Assembly: GCF_963678635.1 (NCBI RefSeq)
Contig: NC_087067.1
Coordinates: forward strand, 57,204,388 to 57,268,387
Direction of reading: 5' to 3'
Length of the DNA: 64,000 nucleotides
DNA from: Symsagittifera roscoffensis
Lineage: Eukaryota > Xenacoelomorpha > Acoela > Convolutidae
How positions within the stretch are numbered: position 1 is the stretch's first letter; each line of letters begins with the position of its first letter. Below, in pieces: positions 26,508 to 36,699 of the stretch. Under the pieces are notes generated by a model. That model did not search any database, was not told the origin of the DNA, and was given only the letters and a program-made list of their open reading frames with translations. A program made the translations under genes and the position numbers.

Positions 26508-27143
26508 TCAAACCAGTTCTTTTTGACACCGTGAAAATTTTAATTCTTTCAAAGTCGATAGATTTCCGAATGAAAATTCTTTGTTACTGTATATCACCCG
26601 CATCTGTCTGACGNNNNNNNNNNNNNNNNNNNNNNNNNNNNNNNNNNNNNNNNNNNNNNNNNNNNNNNNNNNNNNNNNNNNNNNNNNNNNNNNNNNNNNN
26701 NNNNNNNNNNNNNNNNNNNNNNNNNNNNNNNNNNNNNNNNNNNNNNNNNNNNNNNNNNNNNNNNNNNNNNNNNNNNNNNNNNNNNNNNNNNNNNNNNNNN
26801 NNNNNNNNNNNNNCCCGCGGCTACAAGAGTTTTCCATAAGGATTTCAAATACGAAAAATCTAATGCCAGCAATGGCTGCTTCGGCTACGATTGGAGCTGC
26901 TTTGCGAGTACGATTGTTTTCTGACGGGTTTTTATTGAGGAATTGCAAGTTGCCTATTCTGATTTGATTGATTTCTTCTTTTGCTGACTGTACTTTCTGT
27001 TCGATGAGTTTTACCAGCCAGTAGATATTAAAGGGGTCGGTAGTCGTGTTGAAGGTCATTGGAAAATCCGGTGAGCATTCATTAGAGGGTGTTCTCCATT
27101 GCTCTGAAAATTTTCCGAGAACTTGTTTCATTTCGGTTTTCAT
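26508..27143 (-). CDS. Unrecognised ORF interrupted by a gap
   Basis: A minus-strand frame starts with ATG at 27143, runs 110 codons to the N gap, and an open frame in the same phase follows the gap to a stop at 26508. Because the gap is padded to 200 N, the common frame is not proven. I recognise no family. A predicted helix (WLVKLIEQKVQSAKEEIN) is followed by a basic RTRK site and then an alanine/isoleucine-rich hydrophobic stretch starting AAPIVAEAAIAG. That arrangement of basic site then hydrophobic segment is reminiscent of class I fusion glycoproteins, but this is a weak analogy and no signal peptide is apparent at the start. It could also be chance coding in AT-rich DNA. Confidence 0.3.
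   Translation of the reverse strand: MKTEMKQVLGKFSEQWRTPSNECSPDFPMTFNTTTDPFNIYWLVKLIEQKVQSAKEEINQIRIGNLQFLNKNPSENNRTRKAAPIVAEAAIAGIRFFVFEILMENSCSRGXXXXXXXXXXXXXXXXXXXXXXXXXXXXXXXXXXXXXXXXXXXXXXXXXXXXXXXXXXXXXXXXXXXVRQMRVIYSNKEFSFGNLSTLKELKFSRCQKELV
26614..26813. other. Assembly gap (200 N)
   Basis: Exactly 200 N, a conventional placeholder. The true size is unknown. Confidence 1.
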
Positions 27144-27560
27144 CGTAAGTTTTTATTCTGGGAAGGGTAAAACAAAATGAGCGTTAATGATTTTTTCCGC
27201 CAACAATAGAATAAATTAACGTGTATGTTATCAGAGTTGTCAACCACTTATGCCTACTTTTAGATTGCGGAGCAAACCTGTCATCGGTAATTTAGATAAG
27301 GTGCGAGCTTTTGGGCTGTTTGGTTTTTTTTGTGAACAAATGTTCTGCTCTTTTTTGCTAGCCAACTGTCTTTGTAATATGTAACTAAGATAAGTGATAA
27401 TAAATACATGCACCAAAATTGTCCAAACTTTGCAAGTTCGTTTGAACCAAGTTAATGACCGATTAATTGGCTATGTTGAAATTATACGTGTAACGGTATG
27501 GAACTATGAATATCGAATAAAGTCAAAGGGGTTTTAGGTAAAATAAAATGTGAATTATCC
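27144..27560. other. Non-coding spacer, nothing recognised
   Basis: AT-rich sequence between the gapped ORF and the H2C2 pseudogene, with no supported feature. Confidence 0.5.
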
Positions 27561-27584
27561 CCGCCTCATCTTTGTTCCGACAAC

Positions 27585-28529
27585 GAGCTCGGTATGCCCC
27601 TCGTCGTTTCCCCCTTCTCCCACCCCAACTCTATAGTATAAGTAAACGGCTTCGTGGACCTCGGTACCCCCACGCCCCCGTATATGCCCCCCAACGTAGT
27701 ACCACTGGGGGCGATTCAGGTCAGACCGGTACTAGTAAATGTGTACCCCCAACTTTTCCGCGACAATATGCATATCGGGATCGAAAACCCCCCGCTATAT
27801 ATCGGTAAGGGTATATCTGGAACATTGTAAGGGTAATAAAAGGACCCCCACCCTGTTAGATTCTTCTTTCCGCCATATAGTAAGAGCTTCCCGGAGCCGG
27901 GTAGAGGTTCCTTTTTCCCCGGTCATAAGGTGATGAATGCAATCCAAGAAACACGATGATTTATCCTGTACGCAATCGATCCGAATTGGTTCATGAATAT
28001 CAGGGTCGATATTCGCGTAGTCTTGGGTGTGGACCGGGCGGTCTCCGACGATGAATATAGGGACAAGCGACTTTCGTGATCTTTTTCTATTTCCCGAGTT
28101 TTCGACGGGCATCATTAGGGTCTGGCATATGTTCGCCCGCGTTTTATGCGATAGATGATACATCGGAACGATGTCTAGGATGACCATTCGCTCTTCCTTA
28201 CATGTGGTGCAGGTTACGGTGACATCTTGGCAGTAACCTCGTAAGTTTTCTGCGCGGTATTGCACGAGACACTTTTGCTGTAATATCCTGCAGTCGCCAG
28301 TATGGTCTAAATCTGCCTCATGAATAGGACGAAGGGTGTCTTCTATATTATTTTCGTGTAACACCTCTTGGCCGGCGCGAGTAAGCTTATAACCGTTGAG
28401 TGAATATGATCTAACTTTCCTGTGAAAGTCTCTCTTTTGCCTTGAGGTAAACGTAGGGGGGAAAGCTTCCCCACCCTCAGCCTTAGCCCTCAGGTAAACG
28501 ACGATATCGGTGTAAGATTGATAGATCAT
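27585..28529 (-). pseudogene. H2C2 zinc-finger (integrase N-terminal type) gene with possible OTU-like domain, copy 1
   Basis: The frame from ATG 28529 stays open for 244 codons and then continues in the same frame past two TAG codons (27795-27797 and near 27728). Residues about 70-115 carry HEADLDHTG and, about 30 residues later, CTTC. This is the H2C2 zinc-binding domain that normally precedes the DDE core of retroviral-type integrases, and it is preceded by the usual K-RDFHRKVRSYSL-GYKL segment. No DDE core follows. Instead there is a region with HEPIRIDC...SSCFLDCIHHLMTG...RLREAL and, beyond the first stop, LGVHIY...QWYYVGGH...AVYLYY. Its order (a D/S-C-F motif, LR, then V-I-Y and Y-L) recalls OTU cysteine proteases. 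A final catalytic His is not obvious, so the OTU call is tentative. A second decayed copy lies at 30.7-31.5 kb. Confidence 0.5.
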
Positions 28530-28709
28530 GATGAAAATGGTCGAAAATTGCGAAATTTGATTTTAACGTAAACCGACTGTATGACCTTGTAGCAATGAAA
28601 TTAAGTGATAGATAGGCTTAGTTTGAGAGCAAACAATCGTAATCGGACTCTGCACCTTGAATTTGACCTCTAGGGCGAAGAAGTAAAAAAAATTGCGCAA
28701 AATCTGGAA

Positions 28710-28723
28710 CCCCCCCCCCCCCC
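28710..28723 (+). repeat. Poly-C run (14)
   Basis: Fourteen C in a row. Length is likely to vary between reads. Confidence 0.9.
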
Positions 28724-29249
28724 GGATTGGGAACCAGTGGTCCAATCCTTATGAAAATTGGTGGGTGACTAACAGAGATGATAATGATTTCCGAAAATGC
28801 AATTAGCACTTTTTGCAAAATGGTAACTAATGGTCAGAATGACTTCATACTGCAATATGTTGTAGCCCTAGGCAAGGGAAGTTCACCACCGTGATTTTGA
28901 ACGCATCCGGTTATTACTTCCGGTTTTACGCTCTATGTAAACAAAATCCACTTTTTGTTATTTCTCAACCCCTGATAATGCCAGCAGACTGAAACTTGGG
29001 GGGATGGTAGGTTGGGGGAAGACCTATAAGGTAATAGTGTTTGGACCCAATCCGGCGGCTACATCGGAAGTTATTAGCACTTGAAAATTGAATTAGGCTA
29101 TTAACACCTGATATTGATAATTGACTTGTGAATTTAATGCACCAATGTGAAGGGAGGCCCAACCCAGTAGGTGGACCCCTGGTGACCCAATCCTCTCCGG
29201 AACTTCCTATGGGGTGAAAATGGCAATTTTAGGGAAAAGTGTTAATTGA

Positions 29250-29272
29250 CCCATATTTTTCGAAAATATGGG
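29250..29272. repeat. Perfect 10-bp hairpin with a 3-nt loop
   Basis: CCCATATTTT (29250-29259), loop TCG, AAAATATGGG (29263-29272). Function unknown. Confidence 0.85.
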
Positions 29273-29344
29273 AAGGGATGGTCCGATATGAATGAAACTT
29301 AGAGGGAATGATTTCCCATCGAAAATAGGACGTTTGGACGCGTT

Positions 29345-29381
29345 TGACCTCATTTGACCTCGGATGACCTCTAAGAGGTCA
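29345..29381. promoter_or_regulatory. Cluster of four TGACCT/AGGTCA half-sites
   Basis: TGACCT occurs at 29345, 29355 and 29365 with 4-nt spacing (DR4 geometry), followed by AGGTCA at 29376 (inverted, 5-nt spacing). A further TGACCT lies at 29512. AGGTCA is the nuclear-receptor half-site. No gene nearby explains a regulatory role, so this may be a small repeat by chance. Confidence 0.3.
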
Positions 29382-30709
29382 TTTGGCATTTTGTCACCAA
29401 GACCACCGGAACCCCCTGAAAAGCAATAAGTTAGCATTGTAAGGATCCGTAAGGGGTACCTACCCACCTGGGGAGGTAAGGGGAGGCCCGTAAATCGAGA
29501 ATTTTTAGTTTTGACCTTTGTACCCGAGCGAAAGTGATTTTCTGTAATTAGCAAACATTGGGGTCAACTTAACCCACTCCACTTGGACTTTCAATAAGAT
29601 CGACAAACAAGTAAAAATACAGCCCCGGACAAAAATTGGGAACATCAAGGGGGGAAATGGAATTTCGGGATGAAGTTTTTATGAACAGCCCTAGCATATT
29701 AAATAAATTCGTGTGGTGTTTTTCGGATCAAAACGGACACCTCGAAGGGAATTACCCAGCCTTTGGACTTAGGGGAAGAAAATTAAAAAAGAACAAAAAT
29801 GGAAATTTTTCAAGAATCATGGAAGTTAAATTCCCGGTTATATGAGAATTACCCAACTCATGGGAAAAGGAAAAAGTTAGGAAGAACTAAAATAAAATCA
29901 TGCAAGGGGTAATTTGTCAAATACGATTGGGAGCTGATTTTGTAGTTGAACCCAAATGTTTGCTCAGTATGTCCTGATTAAGTAAGTGCCACCCTGACCT
30001 AATGGTTGATTCAGCTGATAAGTCCTGAGTGGCAGCTAGTTAAGTGAATGTTAGTAGGGATGGGGAACGGTACGCCTCTGACCGAACCGCAAGGAAATAA
30101 AGATAACGAAATTTTTAAAGTGAGTTCTCGACGCGAGATTTTTAGTGAAGCTTTGTGAAGCAAAGTTGAAGAGTTGTTTAGAATTGTTTGTAAAGTGATT
30201 TGCAAGAGGCAGCTTTCCGGAACTTATCACAGATTAAATTCATTGATACTTAATAAATTGTATTCAGGCCACTTAGCGGTCCTTATACTCGGCAATTTAT
30301 ATATTTATTTCTGAATTCAATTACTATCCAGTTTCTTGAGATTTTTTCGAGGAAGAGAACAGTCGAGAGCAATCGAGCAAAAGGGGAGCAACCCAGTGTA
30401 TTACATCGATCGACCACCAAATTCAACCTTTCAACCGAAGGGATTGTCGCCAAATACCTGATCACAGCTCACCCCTTGCTTGTTCTGGTATTTAGGGAAG
30501 GGACTTAGCGGACAATATAGAAGGGATATATTGGGTCTAAACAGTCAAATTCGCCAAGATGACACATGGCAGTACTTTTTTGATGCGCTTTGGCACATCG
30601 GTTTTGACGTTTGCTCAGTTTTCAATCATTTCTTATGGATTTTTGGTGTTTTTCAACAATCATAAAGGTTGAATTGCTAATTCTGGGCTTACCTAAGTAT
30701 AATGGGGAC

Positions 30710-31545
30710 GCATCCACGTAATTAACGCTGATTGTCCCTCTCGTTGTTGAGGCTCCTCTGTCTGAACGCGGTACTACAAATAGATTGCCTCCACGCCATC
30801 CCGGCCATGTTTATGCCCCGCGAAGTAATTCCAACGGGGTCCCTCATTGTCTTCCCGATATTCGTAAATATGTACACCCAGGAGTTCCACCAGACTATGT
30901 AATTCCGAATCGAGAACTCCTCGGTCCAATATCGATAAACTCGGATCAAAAGGGGGGTAAAAGAGAGACTGGGACCCGGACTGTTGTTTCGATCGCTGAA
31001 ACGGCGGTTTCCCGGGGAGCAGATAAGTAAATAGTCTAGAAAACAACTCGACTTAGGGCGGGCGCACTCGACTTTAATCGGCTCGTGCGTAACGGGATTT
31101 ATTGTTTTGCAGTCCTCAGCGTGGACGGGGTTTCTGCCAATGGTTAAAACCAACCGCTCGCAAAACTAGCGGCGGTCGTTAAGCTACGGTGCTTCATAGG
31201 ACTGTCAATTATTAAAACCGCCCGCTGCTTTTGGCCTTCCTCGCAACTGAGGCACACGCAAAGATTCCGATTGGTATTTAAAGCCGGCACCTTGCTCTAA
31301 TTTTGTCTATCCCCCGATGCTCTAGTTGGTCACCATGAATTTTAACAAGGGCAGGAAGGGTATTCATCTCATGAAGGACTGTTTTTCCTACCTGTAAAGG
31401 GTGTTCTCACTCAGGTTGTATGGGGTGGCCGTTCGCTTAAAAACTGTCCGTTGAGCATGGGTTAGGTCGGAAAGGGGCTTACGATCGTCCGCTAATTCAG
31501 CCGCGCGATAATCGACTATTGTCTTGTAGGTTTCGAATTTCATTT
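30710..31545 (-). pseudogene. H2C2 zinc-finger / OTU-like gene, decayed copy 2
   Basis: This is homologous to the copy at 27.6-28.5 kb but broken by several frameshifts and stops. From about 31545 downwards the minus strand gives an ATG-led start (MKFETYKTIVDY), then in another frame VLHEMN...KIHG...EHRGIDKIRARC (the His half of the H2C2 finger), then RNPVHAEDC...HEPIKVEC...KSSCFLDY, and in a further frame LGVHIYEYRED...WNYFAGHKHGR...EAIYL. The order of blocks matches copy 1. It cannot be expressed as one protein. Confidence 0.55.
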
Positions 31546-34500
31546 TTTGGAGGAATTGGAACTGATTAAAGCGTACGAGTTAATAGTGAATACACGTTAT
31601 AAGGTTAGTTTGGTCAAAATAGTTGAGTAGATGGAGTAAGCAATCTCTATTTTGGTTCCATGCCAAACGCTGGTTGCCGCGATCTAATAGGACCATTTGC
31701 ACTTCCAGCAACCGTAATGACTTGCGGCCGGGGGGTCTGAGGGGTCTGGATTTTTGCATGACCGGGTCAAATCATCTCTAGTATCCGTCCTATGAGTTCC
31801 ATAAAGCTAGCCCCGGTAGTTAATATTTGGAGGGATATCCAATTTGGTACCGTTTCCAAACCCTGACTATTTTTTGTTTGTTATGGTCAATTTTGCAATT
31901 TGACCAATTATACCAACTTTGATGGGGAGCGGAGTCAAGTATTTGAGAGAAAACCGACAATCTTGACCAGTGATATGATGGAGACTTCGCTGTGATGAGT
32001 TAGGTGATGAGTGAGAGGGATAGTTCAGGTTCAGCGGCGGTGATTTGATATTTTCTAGATAAACTGTACCTTTTCTTCTGTGTGTTTGGGTCTAATCGTT
32101 TTACGATGTGACTTCAGTTCAAAATAAACAAGTAGTCGATTTATATCAGCATGTCTATGAACTTGAGAGATTGGTTCACAACCACACAAAAAATTCAAAT
32201 AGCTGTTCAGTCGCCAAGTCAGGCTATGCTGATCTATATATTATAGCTGTAAGTTGGGTATTTGGTTGCTGGGGGCCGATCAATAGGTCTGCGACTAACT
32301 GGTTTAAATTAGGAATTACAGTTGCTGTAGATAACTGCATAGAGTAGTGTGCACTGAGTTTACTGCCTTATCAGATTTCAAAAAATAAGCTTAAAGCGAC
32401 TAGTTGGCTATAGTAGAAAAAATATAAAAATATGAAAATTCGTCAAAAAAGCGGGTCAAAAATTTACCATTATGAATTCGATAAAAGTTTGTAAACCCAT
32501 TCAAACTCTATAAAAATTAGGACGTTTTGATGTTTTTTGTCCGTTTATGTCTATCGATAAATGTGTTTCTCTGTTTCTCTGCTCCTACAATCGCGTGTCG
32601 ATGAACCAGTTTATAAATGCGATCTCTAGCAACAAGATCAACTTGCTCAACTCGATCGAAAACTTCGAGTCCTCTAGTCTCATCCCATCTCATAGATTCG
32701 TAGCTCCTCAACTACATGGAGAGCGGCAATCTTAGATAAATCGCCTTCCAACTGTAGCCCACCAACATTACAATAATCATACGAGTTATACGCTCAACTG
32801 CACTCTCTCTGACAGTGGCCTTTACCTGTAATTTCGCCACGGAGTGAACAAACCACGGTAGATAAGCTGGTTGGGCCAATAAATAACTTGGACTAGAACA
32901 TTAAAAAAAAAGTTTGTCCCTTTTGCAAAAACTGAAAGCACCTTACCTCCTGAAAAAAAGTAGATAGAAGAAAGTAGTTAAGAGACTCGCAGCATAAAGG
33001 AGCAAAACGTTACCGCTGAGAAGGTTAGATTGGTAAACTGGCTCGACTGTTTGATAAAAAAGAGAAGAAACCTGGAATTTTGTAACTGCAGAAAGTTCAT
33101 AATGTATTAGCTTGATGGCTCTCTAGTAGTAGCTAACCTCATATTCGATGGAGTTTTCATCAAACTATTTGAAAAATTTTAGGAATAAAAAATAATTCAA
33201 GTCAGGTTAGTATCTAAAATAAATAGCGATAGTCATTCAGTGGTTCGGTTGTAACTTGAAAACTCATTAGCGGTTTAGAGAAACAACAGATTGGTAAAAT
33301 CAGAGCGCATATCGAATGACGTAAAAAAACAATTGAATGAACTTGCGAGGATTAAATGCCAGGTAGCAGCCTGGCAAATACACGATTAATCCTGAATTTA
33401 ACACCATTTGGCTAGCCAAGAGTATAGAAGTGAGTAATTATAAATCCTGATCTCAAGACTCTCATGGCTCAAGTGATAATGGTCTTCGGAAAATTAGTTG
33501 AACCTATCAGACATCGGCAATAGTGGTTGTAATGGCTTCAATTTTTAGTGATCTAGTGTGTTGAAGACCAAGTGAAGGGGCGCTTAATCACGGAACCGCA
33601 GACCTCCTTGATCTCTCCTCCGGTTTCATATCGTTAATGAACAGCCCACCCCTAGTTTCAGAGTGTTACTTTTTGACCCAATAGAACACAGGAAGCTGTA
33701 GTTTCGACGGATGGCAGTAGTGGCAAAATACATCATTTGTTATAAGTTAAACCATTTCCCACCGCCGAATCGGAATCTACTAGCAATGGAAAAACAACTA
33801 CATAGAGCAAAAACAGTCAATCTTCGCGTATAAAGAGTAAGAGCATGTTAATTTCATAGCGGCAGAAGATACTAGTCCTCAAGCCGTAACAAAATTCTCG
33901 TGAATCAAACCGCTTTGTTGTCACTATAATATAGCATGTCTGGCATATAAATTTTTAAAATTTGTTCATGCCCGGGTTGACCTCCATCGACCGAAAATGC
34001 TAATCATACAATTTCATACACTTAGTCTATGGAAAAATGCTGTTCATACAAGTTTCATACATTTTTGCAAAATGAATTTAATCGAATTTCAAAGGTGTTC
34101 TAGCGTTCTAGGTTAGCGGCAAGGCGATTCTCCTACTTAGGGATATTTTGGTCATTTGTCCGACTCTCTTTGAGCTGATCTCTTGAATAAAAATGTGACT
34201 ATCCATTTTATATTACTAATTCATAGCTGACCACTCATTTTATCAATTCAGTTTCAAAAAATAGTTAGCTGTTATTTACTTTAAAAAAATATCAGTTTAA
34301 GCTTCCATTGGCTTGACATATTTAAATTCTATGCTTTTACAAATGTAAATATCATGGCAACTTACAACAAATAGCTAACTAATGTCGATTTAGGCGCGTC
34401 ACAGTCCTTTTCCGTTTTTAATAGCCGGTTCCAAAAAATACTTAACGGACCTTCAAAATGCAATAACCTGTGACGTCTTAATTGGATGCGGATAAATTTT

Positions 34501-34957
34501 TTTGAATAGGACCCCTGTGAGGCCTTAAAATTGTTCTACCAAGTTTCATCCCTCTGATTTTTGGTTGCTCTGACACTGAGTTGCATGAATTTAATTAATC
34601 AATATACTTAATTTATTTAAAACTTTGATGAAAGTAATTGTCAAATTTAAATTTTGAAAAAATAAGTTTAGGAAGTCAGATATACGCAAATGGATGTCGT
34701 TTTTCAAACAAAAAGTTGATCGTTTCAGTTTATTTGAATGATTTAAATAAATTAAGAGTTCCAACTTATTTGCACTGTTTAAGTGAAGAGTGTTGAATTT
34801 CTTTCAAGACCAGCTATAACTTTATTGCAAATTAAACACTAGGTATTGCACAGCTCTCTTTGAATGTTTTTGCGCGGAAGTATGTTGCTCTTTCTCAAGG
34901 TCCGGTGCACCTCCTACACCAGCAGAGGAGCCGAATGACGTTTTTCTCGATTGCGTA
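31546..34957. other. Non-coding flank of the retrotransposon
   Basis: No gene is supported. Short frames at 32108-32347 (+) and 32517-32735 (both strands) have no recognised content. The stretch contains one compound hairpin (33349-33392). The last bases before the LTR are TTGCGTA. Confidence 0.5.
33349..33392. repeat. Compound inverted repeat
   Basis: Outer arms GGATTAA/TTAATCC enclose inner arms TGCCAGG/CCTGGCA with a TAGCAG loop. Possible hairpin, function unknown. Confidence 0.75.
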
Positions 34958-35880
34958 TGTAACATTCGCCCGGAAGATACATATCGACGGATAACAAAAC
35001 TAAGTCTTAAGACGACTGGCTAGCGTCTAAACAGAGCTTTGCATGTTTTTCACCGTCTCTACCAAGCCAGTACTTTTCGGTGGTCTTTCTTACATCAGGC
35101 TGACAAAAACGTTACTGTTCTCCGGCTTCGACCAGAACGCTCAAATTAACTGAATTACATGCAAAATTAGTGAGCTCATGGCTGGGTCTCAGTATCCCCA
35201 GACCACGAGGTCACTCCTAAAAACAGGACTACTACTTATTATATTACTATTGTTTTTGTTCAGTAGATAAAAATCATCATCTCCATCGAAGATGGATCAA
35301 CCCTTTCCCCCAACTCCTAGCTTCTCATCCTTATCAAAACGAATCCAGTTGTTAATTAAATTCAATTCAGGACATGACAAGAAGCTAAAAGTTTATATAA
35401 AAGGCTAAAAGTTCCAGTCCCGAAACCCTTCCGGATTCTTGAATCCAGTGAATCAAGCTCCTTAAGTTCAATTTCACACCAATCCGGAAGGCTGGTTCTC
35501 ACCCTTCACCGTTGTTGGCAACGGCCTTGCAACTATTGTAGCAGCACAATAGTTGCAACTTGGAACGTTCTCTGCTATTGTAGTTCGTTGTTGTTTTTCT
35601 TTAATCTCGATTCTCGTTCTGTTCGCAATCACAGATAAAAGTTGTTCTGTTCTTCACTCGCTTTTTGTTAAAAAATGGCCGTTTCAGCATTTCTCAGAAA
35701 TGTGACGTCATCATTCGAATTTTTGAAAATTTAAAATACTAGAATATTCTAGCCCTCACCGTTTGGCTAAATGTTCCAATAACGTCGCTAATCCTTCGAA
35801 ATCATCAACTCGGAAGGCCTACTGCTAAAAATTCGAATCCTGCATAAATTGCATTTTGGCCATTCTGGTCGAATGTCACA
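34958..35880 (-). repeat. LTR (3' LTR in element sense)
   Basis: 923 bp, bounded by TGTAACATTCG and CGAATGTCACA, which form an 11-bp terminal inverted repeat with one mismatch. In element sense it has a TATA box (TTATATAAAC-like, 35391-35401) flanked by direct repeats of GCTAAAAGTT on the plus strand, a perfect 13-bp hairpin (35527-35558), an 11-bp inverted repeat CCTTCCGGATT/AATCCGGAAGG (35427-35437 and 35481-35491), and a palindromic TGACGTCA (CRE-type) near 35702. It differs from the other LTR by about 28 substitutions and small indels, most within 35590-35880. Confidence 0.93.
35527..35558. repeat. LTR hairpin, 13-bp perfect stem
   Basis: TTGCAACTATTGT and ACAATAGTTGCAA flank a 6-nt AGCAGC loop. 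It is identical in the other LTR at 52875-52906. In element sense it lies upstream of the TATA box, so it belongs to U3. It may bind a dimeric factor or be an RNA structure at the 3' end. Confidence 0.85.
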
Positions 35881-35893
35881 TACTCCCCGGACA
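35881..35893 (-). promoter_or_regulatory. Candidate polypurine tract next to the 3' LTR
   Basis: In element sense TGTCCGGGGAGTA immediately precedes the LTR start TGTGACA. The all-purine core is only GGGGAG. CCGGAC-A-GTCCGG here is also a 6-bp inverted repeat. The same TTTGTCCGGGGAG sequence recurs inside pol (see findings). Confidence 0.5.
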
Positions 35894-36699
35894 GTCCGGT
35901 CAATGTCCTCATTGAATCGCGCAATGTTCTAAATGGTTACAGTGTCATCGAACAGAATTTACAAAATGCACGAAATTACTTTTACCTACGTCACATCGAC
36001 TCACTGCAGAATATAAATGGCATCATACTACATCACTATAGCCTTCAAATTCTTTCATTAATCTGCACATTGAGGATATGACTTAAGATAAAACATATTT
36101 TCTGACTTCCAGTGTCAATGTCCCGATTGAAACTTTTTCTCCTAGATTTAAAAGATGTTGGCTTGCAGGACAGTCCTGCCAACCAACAAGCTAAAATTAT
36201 CCTACTATGCTCCTTCCCTTCGGAAATCTTGCTTGTTTATTGTCCTGAATATTAAAACTAAGAAACTTTGTGATTAAAAAGAACAATGTACCAACCTCCC
36301 TCTTCAAGAGGTTACTCAAGTCTTTCATATCACCACAAAGTGATCAGTTTTCCTAAGTGATTAAAAACAATCATGCAGGCTGGAATATTTAAATATACTC
36401 CTCCCTCAAGCCTTTCTAAATAAATAATAAGTGAGTGTCTCTATAGCCACTTCAACTAAAACCAAAATGCAAATTTATAAATGCAACAATTTCCAAACTC
36501 AACTAAATGTTTCAGTTTTCAATTACAACTTGGTTGCTTGGTTTCTCACTTGAGTTTTTCACACACATAAAACAATTCTGAGTTTTAACGTTTCTTCATC
36601 ATCCCTTTGTTCTCTTCTTTTTTCGTCGTTTAGAAGTTCTAAAACTTCTAAATTCTTCTAATTTTCTTTCTTGTTGCCTCTTGTTTTCTCGACCATTCA
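35894..36699 (-). other. 3' untranslated region of the retrotransposon
   Basis: About 800 bp of AT-rich sequence between the second ORF and the polypurine tract. There is no ORF of note. It contains one strong hairpin at 36157-36187 (GCAGGAC-A-GTCCTGC inside GTTGG/CCAAC). Confidence 0.6.
36157..36187. repeat. Hairpin in the element's 3' UTR
   Basis: GCAGGAC and GTCCTGC pair around a single A, with GTTGG/CCAAC extending the stem after a small internal loop. Confidence 0.8.

Larger units (their letters stand above)
28530..30700. other. Non-coding stretch with simple sequence and small palindromes
   Basis: There is no convincing gene. It contains a 14-C run (28710-28723), a 10-bp-stem hairpin (29250-29272), a cluster of TGACCT half-sites (29345-29381), and a CCCCGGACAAAAAT 14-mer (29624-29637) also present in the retrotransposon. 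Frames of 60-115 codons here show no family features. Confidence 0.5.

Noticed and set aside
32108-32735. Short frames at 32108-32347 and 32517-32735
   Set aside because: No family features, overlapping frames on both strands, no supporting splice or promoter signals.
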